12,692 nt of DNA from WJJR01 sp964440935 (GCA_964440935.1 CAYTTY010000070.1:1-12692); one strand, 5' to 3'. Shown: positions 1 through 7,088, counted from the stretch's first letter. Made by a program: numbers and translations. The notes: generated by a model from the letters alone, not told the origin.

Positions 1-54
1 TCAAGGCCCGTGGCACCCTGATCCAAACGGAAAGGATTTATGACAATTGCTATA
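1..54. repeat. Right end of a TIR-bounded repeat element, cut by the window edge
   Basis: Positions 24-54, read on the minus strand, match the family end: TATAGCAATTGTCATAA, five bases, TTCCGTTTG. Beyond the 31-mer, positions 1-23 carry CCCGTGGCAC. The element starting at 478 has the complement (GTGCCACGGG) at the same distance inside its own end, so the two belong to one subfamily. The rest of this copy lies left of the window. Read on the plus strand, the outer tip gives TGCTATAAT (48-56), which matches an extended -10 box. Confidence 0.75.
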
Positions 55-60
55 ATTGAA

Positions 61-87
61 ACGGCGCTCCTTGAAACGGAGCGCCGT
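61..87 (-). terminator. Intrinsic terminator downstream of the small membrane ORF
   Basis: Perfect 10-bp stem, ACGGCGCTCC (61-70) with GGAGCGCCGT (78-87), and a 7-nt loop. On the minus strand the stem is followed by TTTCAATTATA, a T-rich tail, whereas the plus-strand side is G-rich. This fits termination of minus-strand transcription from the ORF at 138-296. The tail runs straight into the repeat end at 54. Confidence 0.65.
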
Positions 88-137
88 CGGGGGAGGAGGA
101 GACGATTTGTCAGACAGGTGGGTCGGTGTCACCTCTA

Positions 138-296
138 CTACAGGAGGCTTCTCACTGCGCCGTGCGCATCGGAGAAGGTCAGGGCAATAATCAGAGCCGA
201 CACGACGAGCAGGAGGAGCCAAATGGTCGTGCGGTCCGCACGGCTCTCATCATCGTCGTATCGTGTCGCGTACCGTCGGGGATATCGATTTGTCAT
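138..296 (-). CDS. Small single-span membrane protein (hypothetical, 52 aa)
   Basis: This short minus-strand ORF starts at ATG 296-294 and stops at TAG 140-138. I do not recognise the family. The N-terminal half is polar and rich in Arg, Tyr and Asp (RYPRRYATRYDDDE). One strongly hydrophobic helix at about residues 25-41 (IWLLLLVVSALIIAL) follows, then a short tail, so the predicted topology is a single membrane anchor. An AAGGA stretch lies about 11 nt upstream of the ATG, a usable but slightly distant ribosome binding site. A longer in-frame ORF extends to 398, but its extra residues look non-coding and have no better start. The terminator at 61-87 just downstream on the same strand supports a real transcription unit. 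Without homology the call remains tentative. Confidence 0.5.
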   Translation of the reverse strand: MTNRYPRRYATRYDDDESRADRTTIWLLLLVVSALIIALTFSDAHGAVRSLL

Positions 297-477
297 CGCA
301 GACCAGATCCTTTCCGTTACCGTCCAAGATTGAGGTATCGCAAGGATCGTGCCGTGGAGCGAGACCGAGGGGCTGCACGTAAGCCGTTGTCGCGCCATTT
401 GTTACTGCGGCAGTCAAATGTTATTCATTGTGCGGGCGGTGATAGTTTGGTCCAATTGTGAAGACGCCTGCATACCG
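297..477. other. Gene-free stretch upstream of the small membrane ORF
   Basis: No convincing coding region, RNA gene or strong hairpin is seen. It presumably holds the promoter of the minus-strand 52-aa ORF. Weak TTGGAC-like and TTGACT-like boxes occur on the minus strand, but none has a well-spaced good -10 partner. Confidence 0.4.
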
Positions 478-796
478 TAGAGCGATTGTCATGAGCATTT
501 TCCGTCTGCCTTGGAGTGCCACGGGCTCTCAAGGCTGTGTTCAAAAACGTGTGTCATTGCTGATGACGTGCTTTTGTACAAGGGGCGTATTGCATACGCC
601 CTCTGCGCGTAACCCATTCGTGGGCAGGGCGTATGCAATACGCCCCTTGGGTAATGTTCTTGTCGATGCATGGCATTGCGGGAAATTCAGGGTTTTTGAA
701 CACGGCCCCTCAGACCCGTGGGAGCCAAAGGTGAATACGCACCGAGCTGCGCTTTGGTCCTTCTCCATCGGATCGGAAATCTGCCATTCGCAATGG
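478..796. mobile_element. TIR-bounded non-coding element (MITE-like), about 319 bp, right end decayed
   Basis: The left end at 478-508 is a family 31-mer (TAGAGCGATTGTCATGA, five bases, TTCCGTCTG). The proposed right end near 770-796 is degenerate: GATCGGAAA followed by CTGCCATTCGCAATG, matching the family end if about six bases were lost. Between them, the 508-548 and 692-732 arms are imperfect inverted repeats (for example ACGGG with GTGTTCAAAAAC on the left, and their complements on the right). A smaller palindrome cluster is nested inside. ORFs crossing this stretch follow the palindromes and are not credible genes. The element lies just past the terminator of the lipoprotein gene. The right boundary is uncertain. 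Confidence 0.6.
537..703. repeat. Nested palindromic element with perfect 24-bp inverted arms
   Basis: The outer arms are GTGTTCAAAAAC (537-548) and its exact complement (692-703). Inside, positions 579-602 and 626-649 are perfect 24-bp inverted repeats, and each arm is itself a small palindrome (GGGCGTAT, TGC, ATACGCCC). The 23-nt centre contains a CCCA-TTCG-TGGG mini-hairpin at 613-624. The whole would fold as a long capped hairpin or a cruciform. It may be an independent element inserted into the larger one at 478-796. Confidence 0.75.
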
Positions 797-820
797 ATGG
801 GATGGACTGCGGAAATGAAA

Positions 821-849
821 GACGGGCCCGTTGTTGTCGCGGGCCCGTC
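821..849 (-). terminator. Intrinsic terminator of the lipoprotein gene
   Basis: Perfect 10-bp stem GACGGGCCCG (821-830) with CGGGCCCGTC (840-849) and a 9-nt loop. On the minus strand it is followed by TTTCATTT. It lies about 30 nt beyond the stop codon of the minus-strand lipoprotein gene. Confidence 0.8.
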
Positions 850-880
850 GGTTCTTAACTTGCACGTGTGTTAGAAGCCG

Positions 881-2686
881 TTATTCCTCTACAAACGGAT
901 TGTGGAGGAAGATCTTCATGGACGGCCAATTATGGCCTTCGGCCAGATCACTGCGGCTTGTGCTGAGTGGCCGATACTGAAGCGGGTAATTGAGCACCGG
1001 CGGGGTTGTGGACGCCGCAGCGGTGTCTCCTCGTAATGCACAGTCCTCCGCGGCATCCTGCAAAGAGCCGGGATCGTCGGGAAGCACCTCGCCGACATAA
1101 GTCAGTAGTTGGGCAAATGGTTTGTCAGGTTCCGGATCATAGGCAACGGGTTCCAGCGTAATCCAAACCTTGATTCGCTGAGCATCGGGGAAGTTCAATA
1201 AATCCAGCGGGCTCGGATACTCCGGCCGAGAGCTCATATCGATGAAATCCTCACCGGAGAAGTGGAAATTCGGATCAGCCGTGGCCGGGTCGTAATAGAT
1301 GGCCGAATCGTCCGGCACTCGTTTGGTCAGGAAATCCAAGTCGATCGTCACAAAGGTCTGGTTGTCGGGCAGCGTGACGATTGAACTTTCGACCACGACG
1401 CTGTCCATTTGCCCCAGTGAGAGGGGAGGATAATCCGGATTGTTCGCGCTATCAAAAATAATCCAACTTTCGAAAGCGAAACCCGTTTGCAGCGACCATA
1501 CCTCCGGCAAATTCCCCAGGGAAGGAGACAATGACGTGTCGGCCCAACTGTCGGTGAACTGGCGGATAATCAGGTTGGTGTCGCTGAACTCCGAGAACTT
1601 CAACTCCTCCGACTCCGATTGGCAATAGGTGCTCTCCGGATGATCGACACGCAGGAAGCAGGTGTCGGTGAGATTCGACGGGTTGAAATACATAAATCCA
1701 ATCGTATCGCCGTCGCGCACGATCGGGTTGCTCCCCTGTGCATTGATGCCCGTCTCGGGTGGTCCGTTGTCCAACGGATGCGGATGAATGGCCACGCTGT
1801 CACGGAACACCAAATCGGGTGTCGTGAAGCGGAACAACGGATCATTCAAGTCAAAATTCGACCAGGACAATTCGGGCTGTTTGGGAAAGATCCACACCTG
1901 ATACGGAATGCCGTCGAGATTGCGGTCAACGTCACGCGTGAACAACGTTCCACGATAGCGATACGTCGTGTCGTTGATAACGGTATCGGGATTGTCCGGG
2001 TCGAACACGTTGAAACCGGCGGTATCCTCGGTCACCAAGTCCCGCACAACCGGTTCGCAGAACCACAATCCCATGCCCTGCGACTCATCGCGCCAGCAGA
2101 CCTCTTCACCGTTCAACGCTTTCTGGTACTGGACCGACTGCGCCACCAGAGAGAAACTCGCATCGCCCGCAGTTGGTTGAATGCCAGTGAGCGGATCGAA
2201 GAGCGACATCGTGGCAGACCTGTTCACCCTCAGCGGCGACGTCGGTGCACCGAACCGGCTGAGATCGAGGTAGTACATGATGGCGGGGCCATCGGGAAAG
2301 TTCGGGTTCATGTCCATGCGCGGTTCAATGGTGAGCAGGAGAAAGCTCGCGTTCGCCAGATTGACATCGGTTTCATACCCGGTTCCAGTGGGCGAGTACA
2401 ACTCAAACGGCTCCCCATTCTCGTTGAGGGCGCGGAAATTCACCGGGTCCCAGTCGAATCGGACCAGTGACTTAAAACTGGTTGGATCGGGAAGATCTCC
2501 AGCCAACAAGTCGAGGGTCCACAATTCATAAATTGAGCCTTCCGGGGCTGCTTCGAGATTCTGATCCGGCTGAATTCGGACCTTCGAAAGAACATCGGGC
2601 ACCGGTTCCGGCCCGGAAATCAGGCATCCGGCAAGTAGAGCCGCCAAGAAGGTGGCGGCACACAGTCGCACAATTGTCCGCTTCAT
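881..2686 (-). CDS. Predicted surface lipoprotein of unknown function (601 aa)
   Basis: A typical type II signal peptide is visible: a basic start (MKRTIVR), a hydrophobic core and the lipobox LLAGC with the lipid-modified Cys at residue 21. The start is supported by GGAGGAG eight bases upstream of the ATG. The mature protein is acidic, rich in Pro, Asp and aromatic residues, has no transmembrane helix and looks beta-rich. I do not recognise it as a named family. Two segments faintly resemble the extracytoplasmic fold of RskA-type anti-sigma proteins: YELW at 53-56 with TIEP at 119-122, and FESW at 405-408 with ITLEP at 509-513. This suggests a duplicated beta domain, but it is only a by-eye resemblance. 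The gene is monocistronic, with its own promoter and terminator, and diverges from the diiron-protein gene. Confidence 0.85.
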   Translation of the reverse strand: MKRTIVRLCAATFLAALLAGCLISGPEPVPDVLSKVRIQPDQNLEAAPEGSIYELWTLDLLAGDLPDPTSFKSLVRFDWDPVNFRALNENGEPFELYSPTGTGYETDVNLANASFLLLTIEPRMDMNPNFPDGPAIMYYLDLSRFGAPTSPLRVNRSATMSLFDPLTGIQPTAGDASFSLVAQSVQYQKALNGEEVCWRDESQGMGLWFCEPVVRDLVTEDTAGFNVFDPDNPDTVINDTTYRYRGTLFTRDVDRNLDGIPYQVWIFPKQPELSWSNFDLNDPLFRFTTPDLVFRDSVAIHPHPLDNGPPETGINAQGSNPIVRDGDTIGFMYFNPSNLTDTCFLRVDHPESTYCQSESEELKFSEFSDTNLIIRQFTDSWADTSLSPSLGNLPEVWSLQTGFAFESWIIFDSANNPDYPPLSLGQMDSVVVESSIVTLPDNQTFVTIDLDFLTKRVPDDSAIYYDPATADPNFHFSGEDFIDMSSRPEYPSPLDLLNFPDAQRIKVWITLEPVAYDPEPDKPFAQLLTYVGEVLPDDPGSLQDAAEDCALRGDTAAASTTPPVLNYPLQYRPLSTSRSDLAEGHNWPSMKIFLHNPFVEE

Positions 2687-2750
2687 TAACGAAACTCCTC
2701 CAGCTATGGCCTTGAGCCGCCGTCGCTTGCGGCGCCAGAAACAGGTGCCA

Positions 2751-2780
2751 ATGATAGACCCCGCGCCGGAGCGCGGTCAA
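2751..2780 (-). promoter_or_regulatory. Sigma70-like promoter for the lipoprotein gene
   Basis: On the minus strand, TTGACC (2780-2775) is followed after 18 bases by TATCAT (2756-2751); each matches five of six consensus bases. Transcription would start near 2744, leaving a leader of roughly 58 nt. The spacer contains the inverted repeat CCGCGC-CGGA-GCGCGG (2761-2776), which could bind a regulator. Confidence 0.55.
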
Positions 2781-2927
2781 GCAAAAAGCCCTCTCGGATC
2801 GTCAATCCCGTCATGACGCTCCCACACGACTATTCCTACCGATGGCGCCGCCGAGTATTCCCAACTCGCCGTGGGATTTGCACCGCTTTCTGTCACCCCG
2901 TCCACAGGACAATCAAAACGAAAACAG

Positions 2928-2956
2928 TTGTCATTTTGCCGGTCGAATCGTAACCT
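2928..2956 (+). promoter_or_regulatory. Possible promoter for the diiron-protein gene
   Basis: TTGTCA (2928-2933) and TAACCT (2951-2956) are separated by 17 bases. The -35 is good and the -10 weak. It lies in the 353-bp divergent intergenic region (2687-3039), which contains no credible gene and no copy of the repeat family. Confidence 0.3.
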
Positions 2957-3039
2957 GAGAGAGGGGCTGCCGACGCGGCTCACCTTGGAACGGATACCAC
3001 GACCCATATGCGGGTCTGACCTGCTGCACAGGAGACCAT

Positions 3040-4137
3040 ATGGCACGCATTTCCACGTTTGATGACTGGATTGATCTGTTTCGCGAGTGGCGCGACGACA
3101 TCGGACTCGACCCCAAACTGCTCGAACACTACAAGTTTGAGGCGAAATACGAGGATCTCGAGACCAACGAGATCGAGTTCGGCGACATGAGAGGAAAAGA
3201 CAAGTACGAGCGTGTTCTCCAAATGCCCGACCAACGGATGCGCGATGGTCTCATGAATATGATTGTGTACCAGGGCGACACGGAATTCGGTTCGGTCGAG
3301 CAGCAGCGCCGCCTCGTCAACACCGCGCCCAGCGACCGCGACCTCAATTCACTGCTGCGTGTGATGTGTGAAGAAATGCGTCATGGCTACCAGATGTGCC
3401 ACCTGTTGATTCAAAACTTCGGATCGTCGGGAAAAGTGGAGGCCGTTAAGCTGCTGGAGCGCCGGGCCTTTGAACAAAACCGTCTGCTCGGATCGTTCAA
3501 TGAAATTGTCGACAACTGGCTCGACTTTTACGTGTACACGGAGTTCATCGACCGGGACGGTAAATTCCAATTGAAGATGCTGTCACGGTCCGCCTTTGCC
3601 CCACTGGCCCGGTCTATGGGACCGATGCTGAAAGAAGAAGCGTACCACTTGGGGACGGGACATACTGGTCTGAAGCGTATTCTCAAAGCGGGTAAGATTC
3701 CCATCCCGCTCATCCAGAAGTATATCAACAAATGGGTGCCGACCGCTTATGATCTGTTTGGGACCGATCATTCAACGTCAGCCGAGTGGGCATATGTCTG
3801 GGGGATCAAAGGGCGTTACGACGAAGGAGAAAATCCCAACCCGGCCGACCGCGAAAACCTGAATGAGTATGCGCGCGAACTGTATGTACAGGAAATAAAC
3901 ACCCTCTTCGATCAGCTCAACCGTTTAATCCCCGACGATCAACCGAAGCTGATGCTTCCCTCGACTAAGTACAACCGGTCGATTGGCAGTTATGCCAGGC
4001 AACCCTACGACATCCACGGCAACAAAGTCGACCCCGACAAGTGGGAGGATTACTATAAGGACTCAATCCCCACGGACGCCGATGTGAAAGCGATTGACGA
4101 CATCTGTAAAGAGCCCGGGTGGATTGTGCTGAAGTAG
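3040..4137 (+). CDS. PaaA/BoxB-like ferritin-fold diiron protein (365 aa)
   Basis: The protein resembles the phenylacetate-catabolism oxygenase family (PaaA of phenylacetyl-CoA epoxidase, BoxB of benzoyl-CoA epoxidase). These are soluble proteins that use a carboxylate-bridged diiron centre to activate oxygen. Two ExxH motifs expected of the diiron four-helix bundle are visible: E112-M-R-H115 and E200-A-Y-H203. E82 or E87 and E168 or D171 are candidates for the remaining ligands. Length is between PaaA (about 310) and BoxB (about 475). The start ATG has AGGAGA five bases upstream. No PaaB, PaaC, PaaD or reductase gene lies next to it, and no CoA ligase, so the aromatic-CoA substrate cannot be assumed. 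It is followed by its own terminator. The family call is fairly secure; the reaction is unknown. Confidence 0.8.
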   Translation: MARISTFDDWIDLFREWRDDIGLDPKLLEHYKFEAKYEDLETNEIEFGDMRGKDKYERVLQMPDQRMRDGLMNMIVYQGDTEFGSVEQQRRLVNTAPSDRDLNSLLRVMCEEMRHGYQMCHLLIQNFGSSGKVEAVKLLERRAFEQNRLLGSFNEIVDNWLDFYVYTEFIDRDGKFQLKMLSRSAFAPLARSMGPMLKEEAYHLGTGHTGLKRILKAGKIPIPLIQKYINKWVPTAYDLFGTDHSTSAEWAYVWGIKGRYDEGENPNPADRENLNEYARELYVQEINTLFDQLNRLIPDDQPKLMLPSTKYNRSIGSYARQPYDIHGNKVDPDKWEDYYKDSIPTDADVKAIDDICKEPGWIVLK

Positions 4138-4165
4138 GGTAAAGGACGTATTGGGAGATCTTGTT

Positions 4166-4192
4166 CGGGCGGCTCTGTGAGCCGCCCGTTTT
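4166..4192 (+). terminator. Intrinsic terminator of the diiron-protein gene
   Basis: Perfect 9-bp stem CGGGCGGCT (4166-4174) with AGCCGCCCG (4180-4188), loop CTGTG, then TTTTGTTC. It starts 28 nt after the stop codon. Confidence 0.85.
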
Positions 4193-4259
4193 GTTCGTGA
4201 CCCGCCGTGCTTGTTCCAAGCTTAAATGCGGTTCGCACAAATGGTTTGGATTTGACGAT

Positions 4260-4410
4260 TAGAGCGATTGTCAGAATGGCCTTCCGATTGACTGGTCGAT
4301 GTAGCACGGGCGTCTTGCCCGTGCCATCGCCTGTTTGACCATGCTCAGGGCAAGCGGGACGGCCATGCTACGGTCTGGTGAATCGGAAAGTTCTTCTGAC
4401 AATCGCTATA
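4260..4410. mobile_element. Complete TIR-bounded MITE-like element, 151 bp
   Basis: Both 31-nt ends are present in inverted orientation: 4260-4290 (TAGAGCGATTGTCAGAA, five bases, TTCCGATTG) and 4380-4410 (complement of TATAGCGATTGTCAGAA, five bases, TTCCGATTC). The inner sequence continues the inverted symmetry imperfectly, with GTAGCAC on the left against GTAGCAT on the other strand at the right. It also holds a perfect hairpin GCACGGGC-GTCTT-GCCCGTGC at 4304-4324. TA lies at both edges, consistent with a TA target site. There is no coding capacity. It sits 68 nt past a terminator and ends 112 nt upstream of the GTPase start; its right tip reads TATACT (4407-4412), a possible outward -10. 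Confidence 0.8.
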
Positions 4411-4522
4411 CTTGCACTTTGCTGGGGATCGGCGCTTTCGGAGTCACTTCATCCTTCTCGCCGTGACTTGCACTGGCGTGTATGGGGTGGTATTTTGGTA
4501 TTGCGAGTTATGGGGTGGTGCT

Positions 4523-5518
4523 ATGCCGGCCAATCTGCCGCCACAATACGTTGAGCTTGAGAATCAGTATCGCGAAGAGAAGGATCCGAAGATTCGGCTC
4601 GAGCTCGCGCAACGCATGCTCCGTGACATCCCGAAACACAAAGGCACAGATCATCTGGTCGGTGAACTCAAACGCAAGATATCGAAGCTCAAGAACCAGA
4701 TTGAAAAGCCCCAGAAACACGGTGCGACTCGACACTCGGCGCCGGACCATATTCCGCGTGAGGGCGCCGGTCAGTTCGTTGTGTTTGGACCGCCCAATGC
4801 CGGTAAGTCGAGCATTCTGGCCAAAGTTACCCGTGCACAGGTCGAGGTCGCCGAGTGGCCGTACGCCACTCACAAACCGGTGGCGGGAATGGCCCAGTGG
4901 GAAAACGTTCAGTTGCAGCTGGTGGACACACCGTCGATCTCCCCGCAATTCTGCGAGCCATATGTGTTCAACATTATTCGCACAGCGGATGTGGCGGTGC
5001 TGGTGGTGTCACTCGGGGACGATGACATCCTGTCCGAGTACGAGTACGTTGTCAACCGTGTGCACGAAGGCAAGGTTCGTCTCCGCAATCTGGTGGAACC
5101 CGATCCGAAACTGCCGACTGCGTTGGAAGTGCCGGTCACGATTGTGGCAACGGGGATTGATCTGCCGGATTCGGACACACGATTGAGTTTGTTGTCCGAT
5201 GTTGTGGGGGAACGTACGACAATTTGGCCGATCTCATTGACTCAGGGGACGGGTCTGAACGAATTTCTTGGTGGTGCTTATAAAATGTTGGGGTTGATTC
5301 GCGTATACACCAAAGCACCGGGTTACGAAGCCGATCTGAACGATCCCATCCTGCTGCCGATAGGCGGTAATGTGGGCGATGCGGCACGTGGAATTCACAA
5401 AGAGATTGCGGAACAGCTCCAATTTGCCCGTATTTGGGGTACCAGCGGCTTTGATGGATCGCGAGTGACCGCCGACCATGAGGTCGCCGACGGCGATGTG
5501 CTTGAGTTCCATTTCTGA
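4523..5518 (+). CDS. Obg/DRG-like GTPase with C-terminal TGS domain (331 aa)
   Basis: The N-terminal helical region (MPANLPPQY to about residue 62, with IPKHKGT at 36-42) is typical of a DRG-related bacterial TGS GTPase family. The G domain follows: G1 GPPNAGKSS at 89-97, a candidate switch I threonine at 116 and G3 DTPS at 135-138. The expected G4 NKxD is TGID at 210-213, so the residues that normally read the guanine base are changed. A TGS domain (about 258-331, starting IRVYTKAPG) closes the protein. Such proteins are generally linked to ribosomes or translation, but no specific role is established here. I chose ATG 4523 because family homology begins at MPANLPPQY; the ORF is open to 4412, but that extension overlaps the repeat element's right edge. 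It is first in a probable operon; the next gene's start is 40 nt past its stop. Confidence 0.85.
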   Translation: MPANLPPQYVELENQYREEKDPKIRLELAQRMLRDIPKHKGTDHLVGELKRKISKLKNQIEKPQKHGATRHSAPDHIPREGAGQFVVFGPPNAGKSSILAKVTRAQVEVAEWPYATHKPVAGMAQWENVQLQLVDTPSISPQFCEPYVFNIIRTADVAVLVVSLGDDDILSEYEYVVNRVHEGKVRLRNLVEPDPKLPTALEVPVTIVATGIDLPDSDTRLSLLSDVVGERTTIWPISLTQGTGLNEFLGGAYKMLGLIRVYTKAPGYEADLNDPILLPIGGNVGDAARGIHKEIAEQLQFARIWGTSGFDGSRVTADHEVADGDVLEFHF

Positions 5519-5557
5519 GTTGAGGTGAGTTCACCATAAGATGGGAGGATGCGACAG

Positions 5558-5791
5558 ATGAAAGTACCGAATGTGAAGATGCCAAATGTGAACATTCCGG
5601 GCATCAAATGGAATTCGAAGGATGATACCATGAACATGATCAAGTGGATTGTTGGAATTGTGTTGTTTGCGGCAGTGGTCGCATTGGTCATCGTGTTCTG
5701 GCCCACCATTATGCAAACCGGCCAGCGGTATCTCGGTCGCAGCGGTGTGCGTGAAGCCGACGAACTCGAAGACATCCCCCGAGCGGCGTAG
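5558..5791 (+). CDS. Small membrane protein with N-terminal pentapeptide repeats (77 aa)
   Basis: I do not recognise this family. The N-terminus is made of three five-residue units (VPNVK, MPNVN, IPGIK), encoded by near-repeats of 15 bases. A polar stretch and one strong transmembrane helix at about residues 28-50 (MIKWIVGIVLFAAVVALVIV) follow. The last 25 residues are charged, ending ADELEDIPRAA. GGGAGG at 5543-5548 is nine bases before ATG 5558 and overlaps the alternative ATG at 5549, so 5558 is the better start. It lies between the GTPase and the aldo/keto reductase, and its TAG stop directly abuts the reductase start, so the three are probably co-transcribed. Its function is unknown; a membrane tether or scaffold is only a guess. 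Confidence 0.7.
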   Translation: MKVPNVKMPNVNIPGIKWNSKDDTMNMIKWIVGIVLFAAVVALVIVFWPTIMQTGQRYLGRSGVREADELEDIPRAA

Positions 5792-6787
5792 GTGGAACAA
5801 CGACGACTTGGAACAAGTGACCTGGAGCTGCCGGTAGTTACGTTGGGGACGTGGGCGATCGGCGGTACCATGTGGGGGGGCGCAAACGATGATGATGCGA
5901 TCGCGGCGATCCATGCCGCGATCGACCACGGCGTCACGGCAATCGATACCGCCCCAGTCTACGGATTTGGCCACAGCGAAGAGGTGGTCGGACGCGCTCT
6001 GAAGGATCGACGGCATCAAGTTGAGATCCTGACCAAGTGCGGACTCCGTTGGGATACCGACGACGGCGAATTCGCCATGGAGGCGCAGGCCCTCGACGGC
6101 ACCACGAAGTGGGTTTATAAGAATCTGAAGGCCGATTCGATCATCTACGAGTGTGAGCAAAGTCTCCAACGGCTCGGTGTCGACCTTATTGACCTCTACC
6201 AGGTGCATTGGCCAAGCACCAGCGCCCCGGCCGACGAGACGATGGGGGCGTTGGCGCGTCTCCAGGAGCAGGGGAAGATTCGTCATATCGGAGTGAGCAA
6301 CTACAACTCGGCCCAGCTCGAGGAGTCGCGCCAATACGCCACCGTGGTGTCCGACCAGATTAAGTACAACCTCCTTAGCCGTGAGATTGAGGACGATCCA
6401 CTCCCGTACTGCCGCGACAACACCATCGGTGTCCTTGTTTACAGCCCAATGCACCTCGGTCTGTTGACCGGCAAGGTGACAATGGACCGCGAGTTCCCCG
6501 AGAACGACCTACGGCGCAATCACCCCTGGTTCCAGCCGGAGAACCGTCGGCAGGTCCTCGATGCCATCAAGACAATGGAGGGGATCGCTGAAGCACGGCA
6601 GGCGACTGTCAGCCAAGTCGCCGTTGCATGGACGCTCCACCAGCAGGGCGTGACCACAGCGCTGGTCGGGGCCCGAAACAAAGAGCAGGCGATCGAGAAT
6701 GCCGGGGCGGGGCTCATCAACCTCTTGCCCGGGGACGTAAAGACCCTCACGACCACTTTCGACGACCTAAGCCTTGTTGAGAGTTGA
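5792..6787 (+). CDS. Aldo/keto reductase, similar to B. subtilis YhdN (331 aa)
   Basis: This is an NADPH-dependent aldo/keto reductase with a TIM-barrel fold, acting in the cytoplasm on aldehydes or ketones. All four catalytic residues are in place: D52 and Y57 in IDTAPVYG, K82 in LTKCG and H139 in YQVHW. The N-terminus (LGTWAIGGTMWGG) and the length closely match the AKR11 group to which YhdN (general stress protein 69) belongs. The start is GTG, immediately after the TAG of the preceding gene with no spacer and no clear Shine-Dalgarno. Conserved residues begin within ten codons of this GTG and the next Met is residue 27, so the start is sound and translation is probably coupled. The physiological substrate is unknown. 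No clear terminator follows. Confidence 0.93.
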   Translation: MEQRRLGTSDLELPVVTLGTWAIGGTMWGGANDDDAIAAIHAAIDHGVTAIDTAPVYGFGHSEEVVGRALKDRRHQVEILTKCGLRWDTDDGEFAMEAQALDGTTKWVYKNLKADSIIYECEQSLQRLGVDLIDLYQVHWPSTSAPADETMGALARLQEQGKIRHIGVSNYNSAQLEESRQYATVVSDQIKYNLLSREIEDDPLPYCRDNTIGVLVYSPMHLGLLTGKVTMDREFPENDLRRNHPWFQPENRRQVLDAIKTMEGIAEARQATVSQVAVAWTLHQQGVTTALVGARNKEQAIENAGAGLINLLPGDVKTLTTTFDDLSLVES

Positions 6788-7088
6788 ACTTAGTCAGCTT
6801 TTGTTTCCCGTCCCGGGTCGTCACTCCAACGCCGAAAAGGAAAGAATAAGCAACGGGGGTTGAGCTTCTTCCGCTCGCCTGACCCCTCGTCTGTGCTGAT
6901 TGGCGAAAATCGCCGTTCTCCGAAACACGGGGTGTTAACTCGCTGTTACCTTATATACCAAGGAGTTAAGAAGATCATCATGACATCGAAAATCAACTTG
7001 CGACAAGTCCTGTTTCCCCGTATAAGAACGATTGCATGCCGGGGGGCACGTACACGTAGTAGTCAATCTCAGCAAAGGGAAGGGTTCT
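6788..7088. other. Intergenic region before the E1 gene
   Basis: No credible gene is seen. An ORF starting at 6860 or 6980 runs out of frame into the E1 gene and codes for unnatural, Arg- and Ser-rich sequence, so it is rejected. A short hairpin GGCGA-AAA-TCGCC (6902-6914) and an AT-rich patch (TTATATACC, 6951-6959) are present. The latter could be part of the E1 promoter, but no well-spaced -35 is visible. No copy of the repeat family occurs here. Confidence 0.4.

Noticed and set aside
99..117. Possible ninth repeat end (GACGATTTGTCAGAC)
   Set aside because: It has an extra T, lacks the TATA tip and has no TCCG block at the fixed distance, so it is probably chance.
579..649. CRISPR-like repeat
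   Set aside because: There are only two copies, in inverted rather than direct orientation, and no spacer array or cas gene is present.
458..874. Plus-strand ORF of 138 codons
   Set aside because: It runs through the nested palindromes and the terminator of the lipoprotein gene. Its sequence is dictated by the repeats.
1619..2470. Plus-strand ORF of 283 codons opposite the lipoprotein gene
   Set aside because: It lies wholly antisense to a gene with a clear signal peptide, RBS, promoter and terminator. Its product is Arg- and His-rich with no recognisable motif.
5531..6454. Minus-strand ORF of 307 codons over the aldo/keto reductase
   Set aside because: It is antisense to the reductase, whose catalytic tetrad is intact on the plus strand.
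7032..7088. Upstream ATG start for the E1 gene
   Set aside because: The added residues (MHAGGHVHVV and on) look non-coding. GTG 7089 has a strong, well-placed AAGGGAAGGG.
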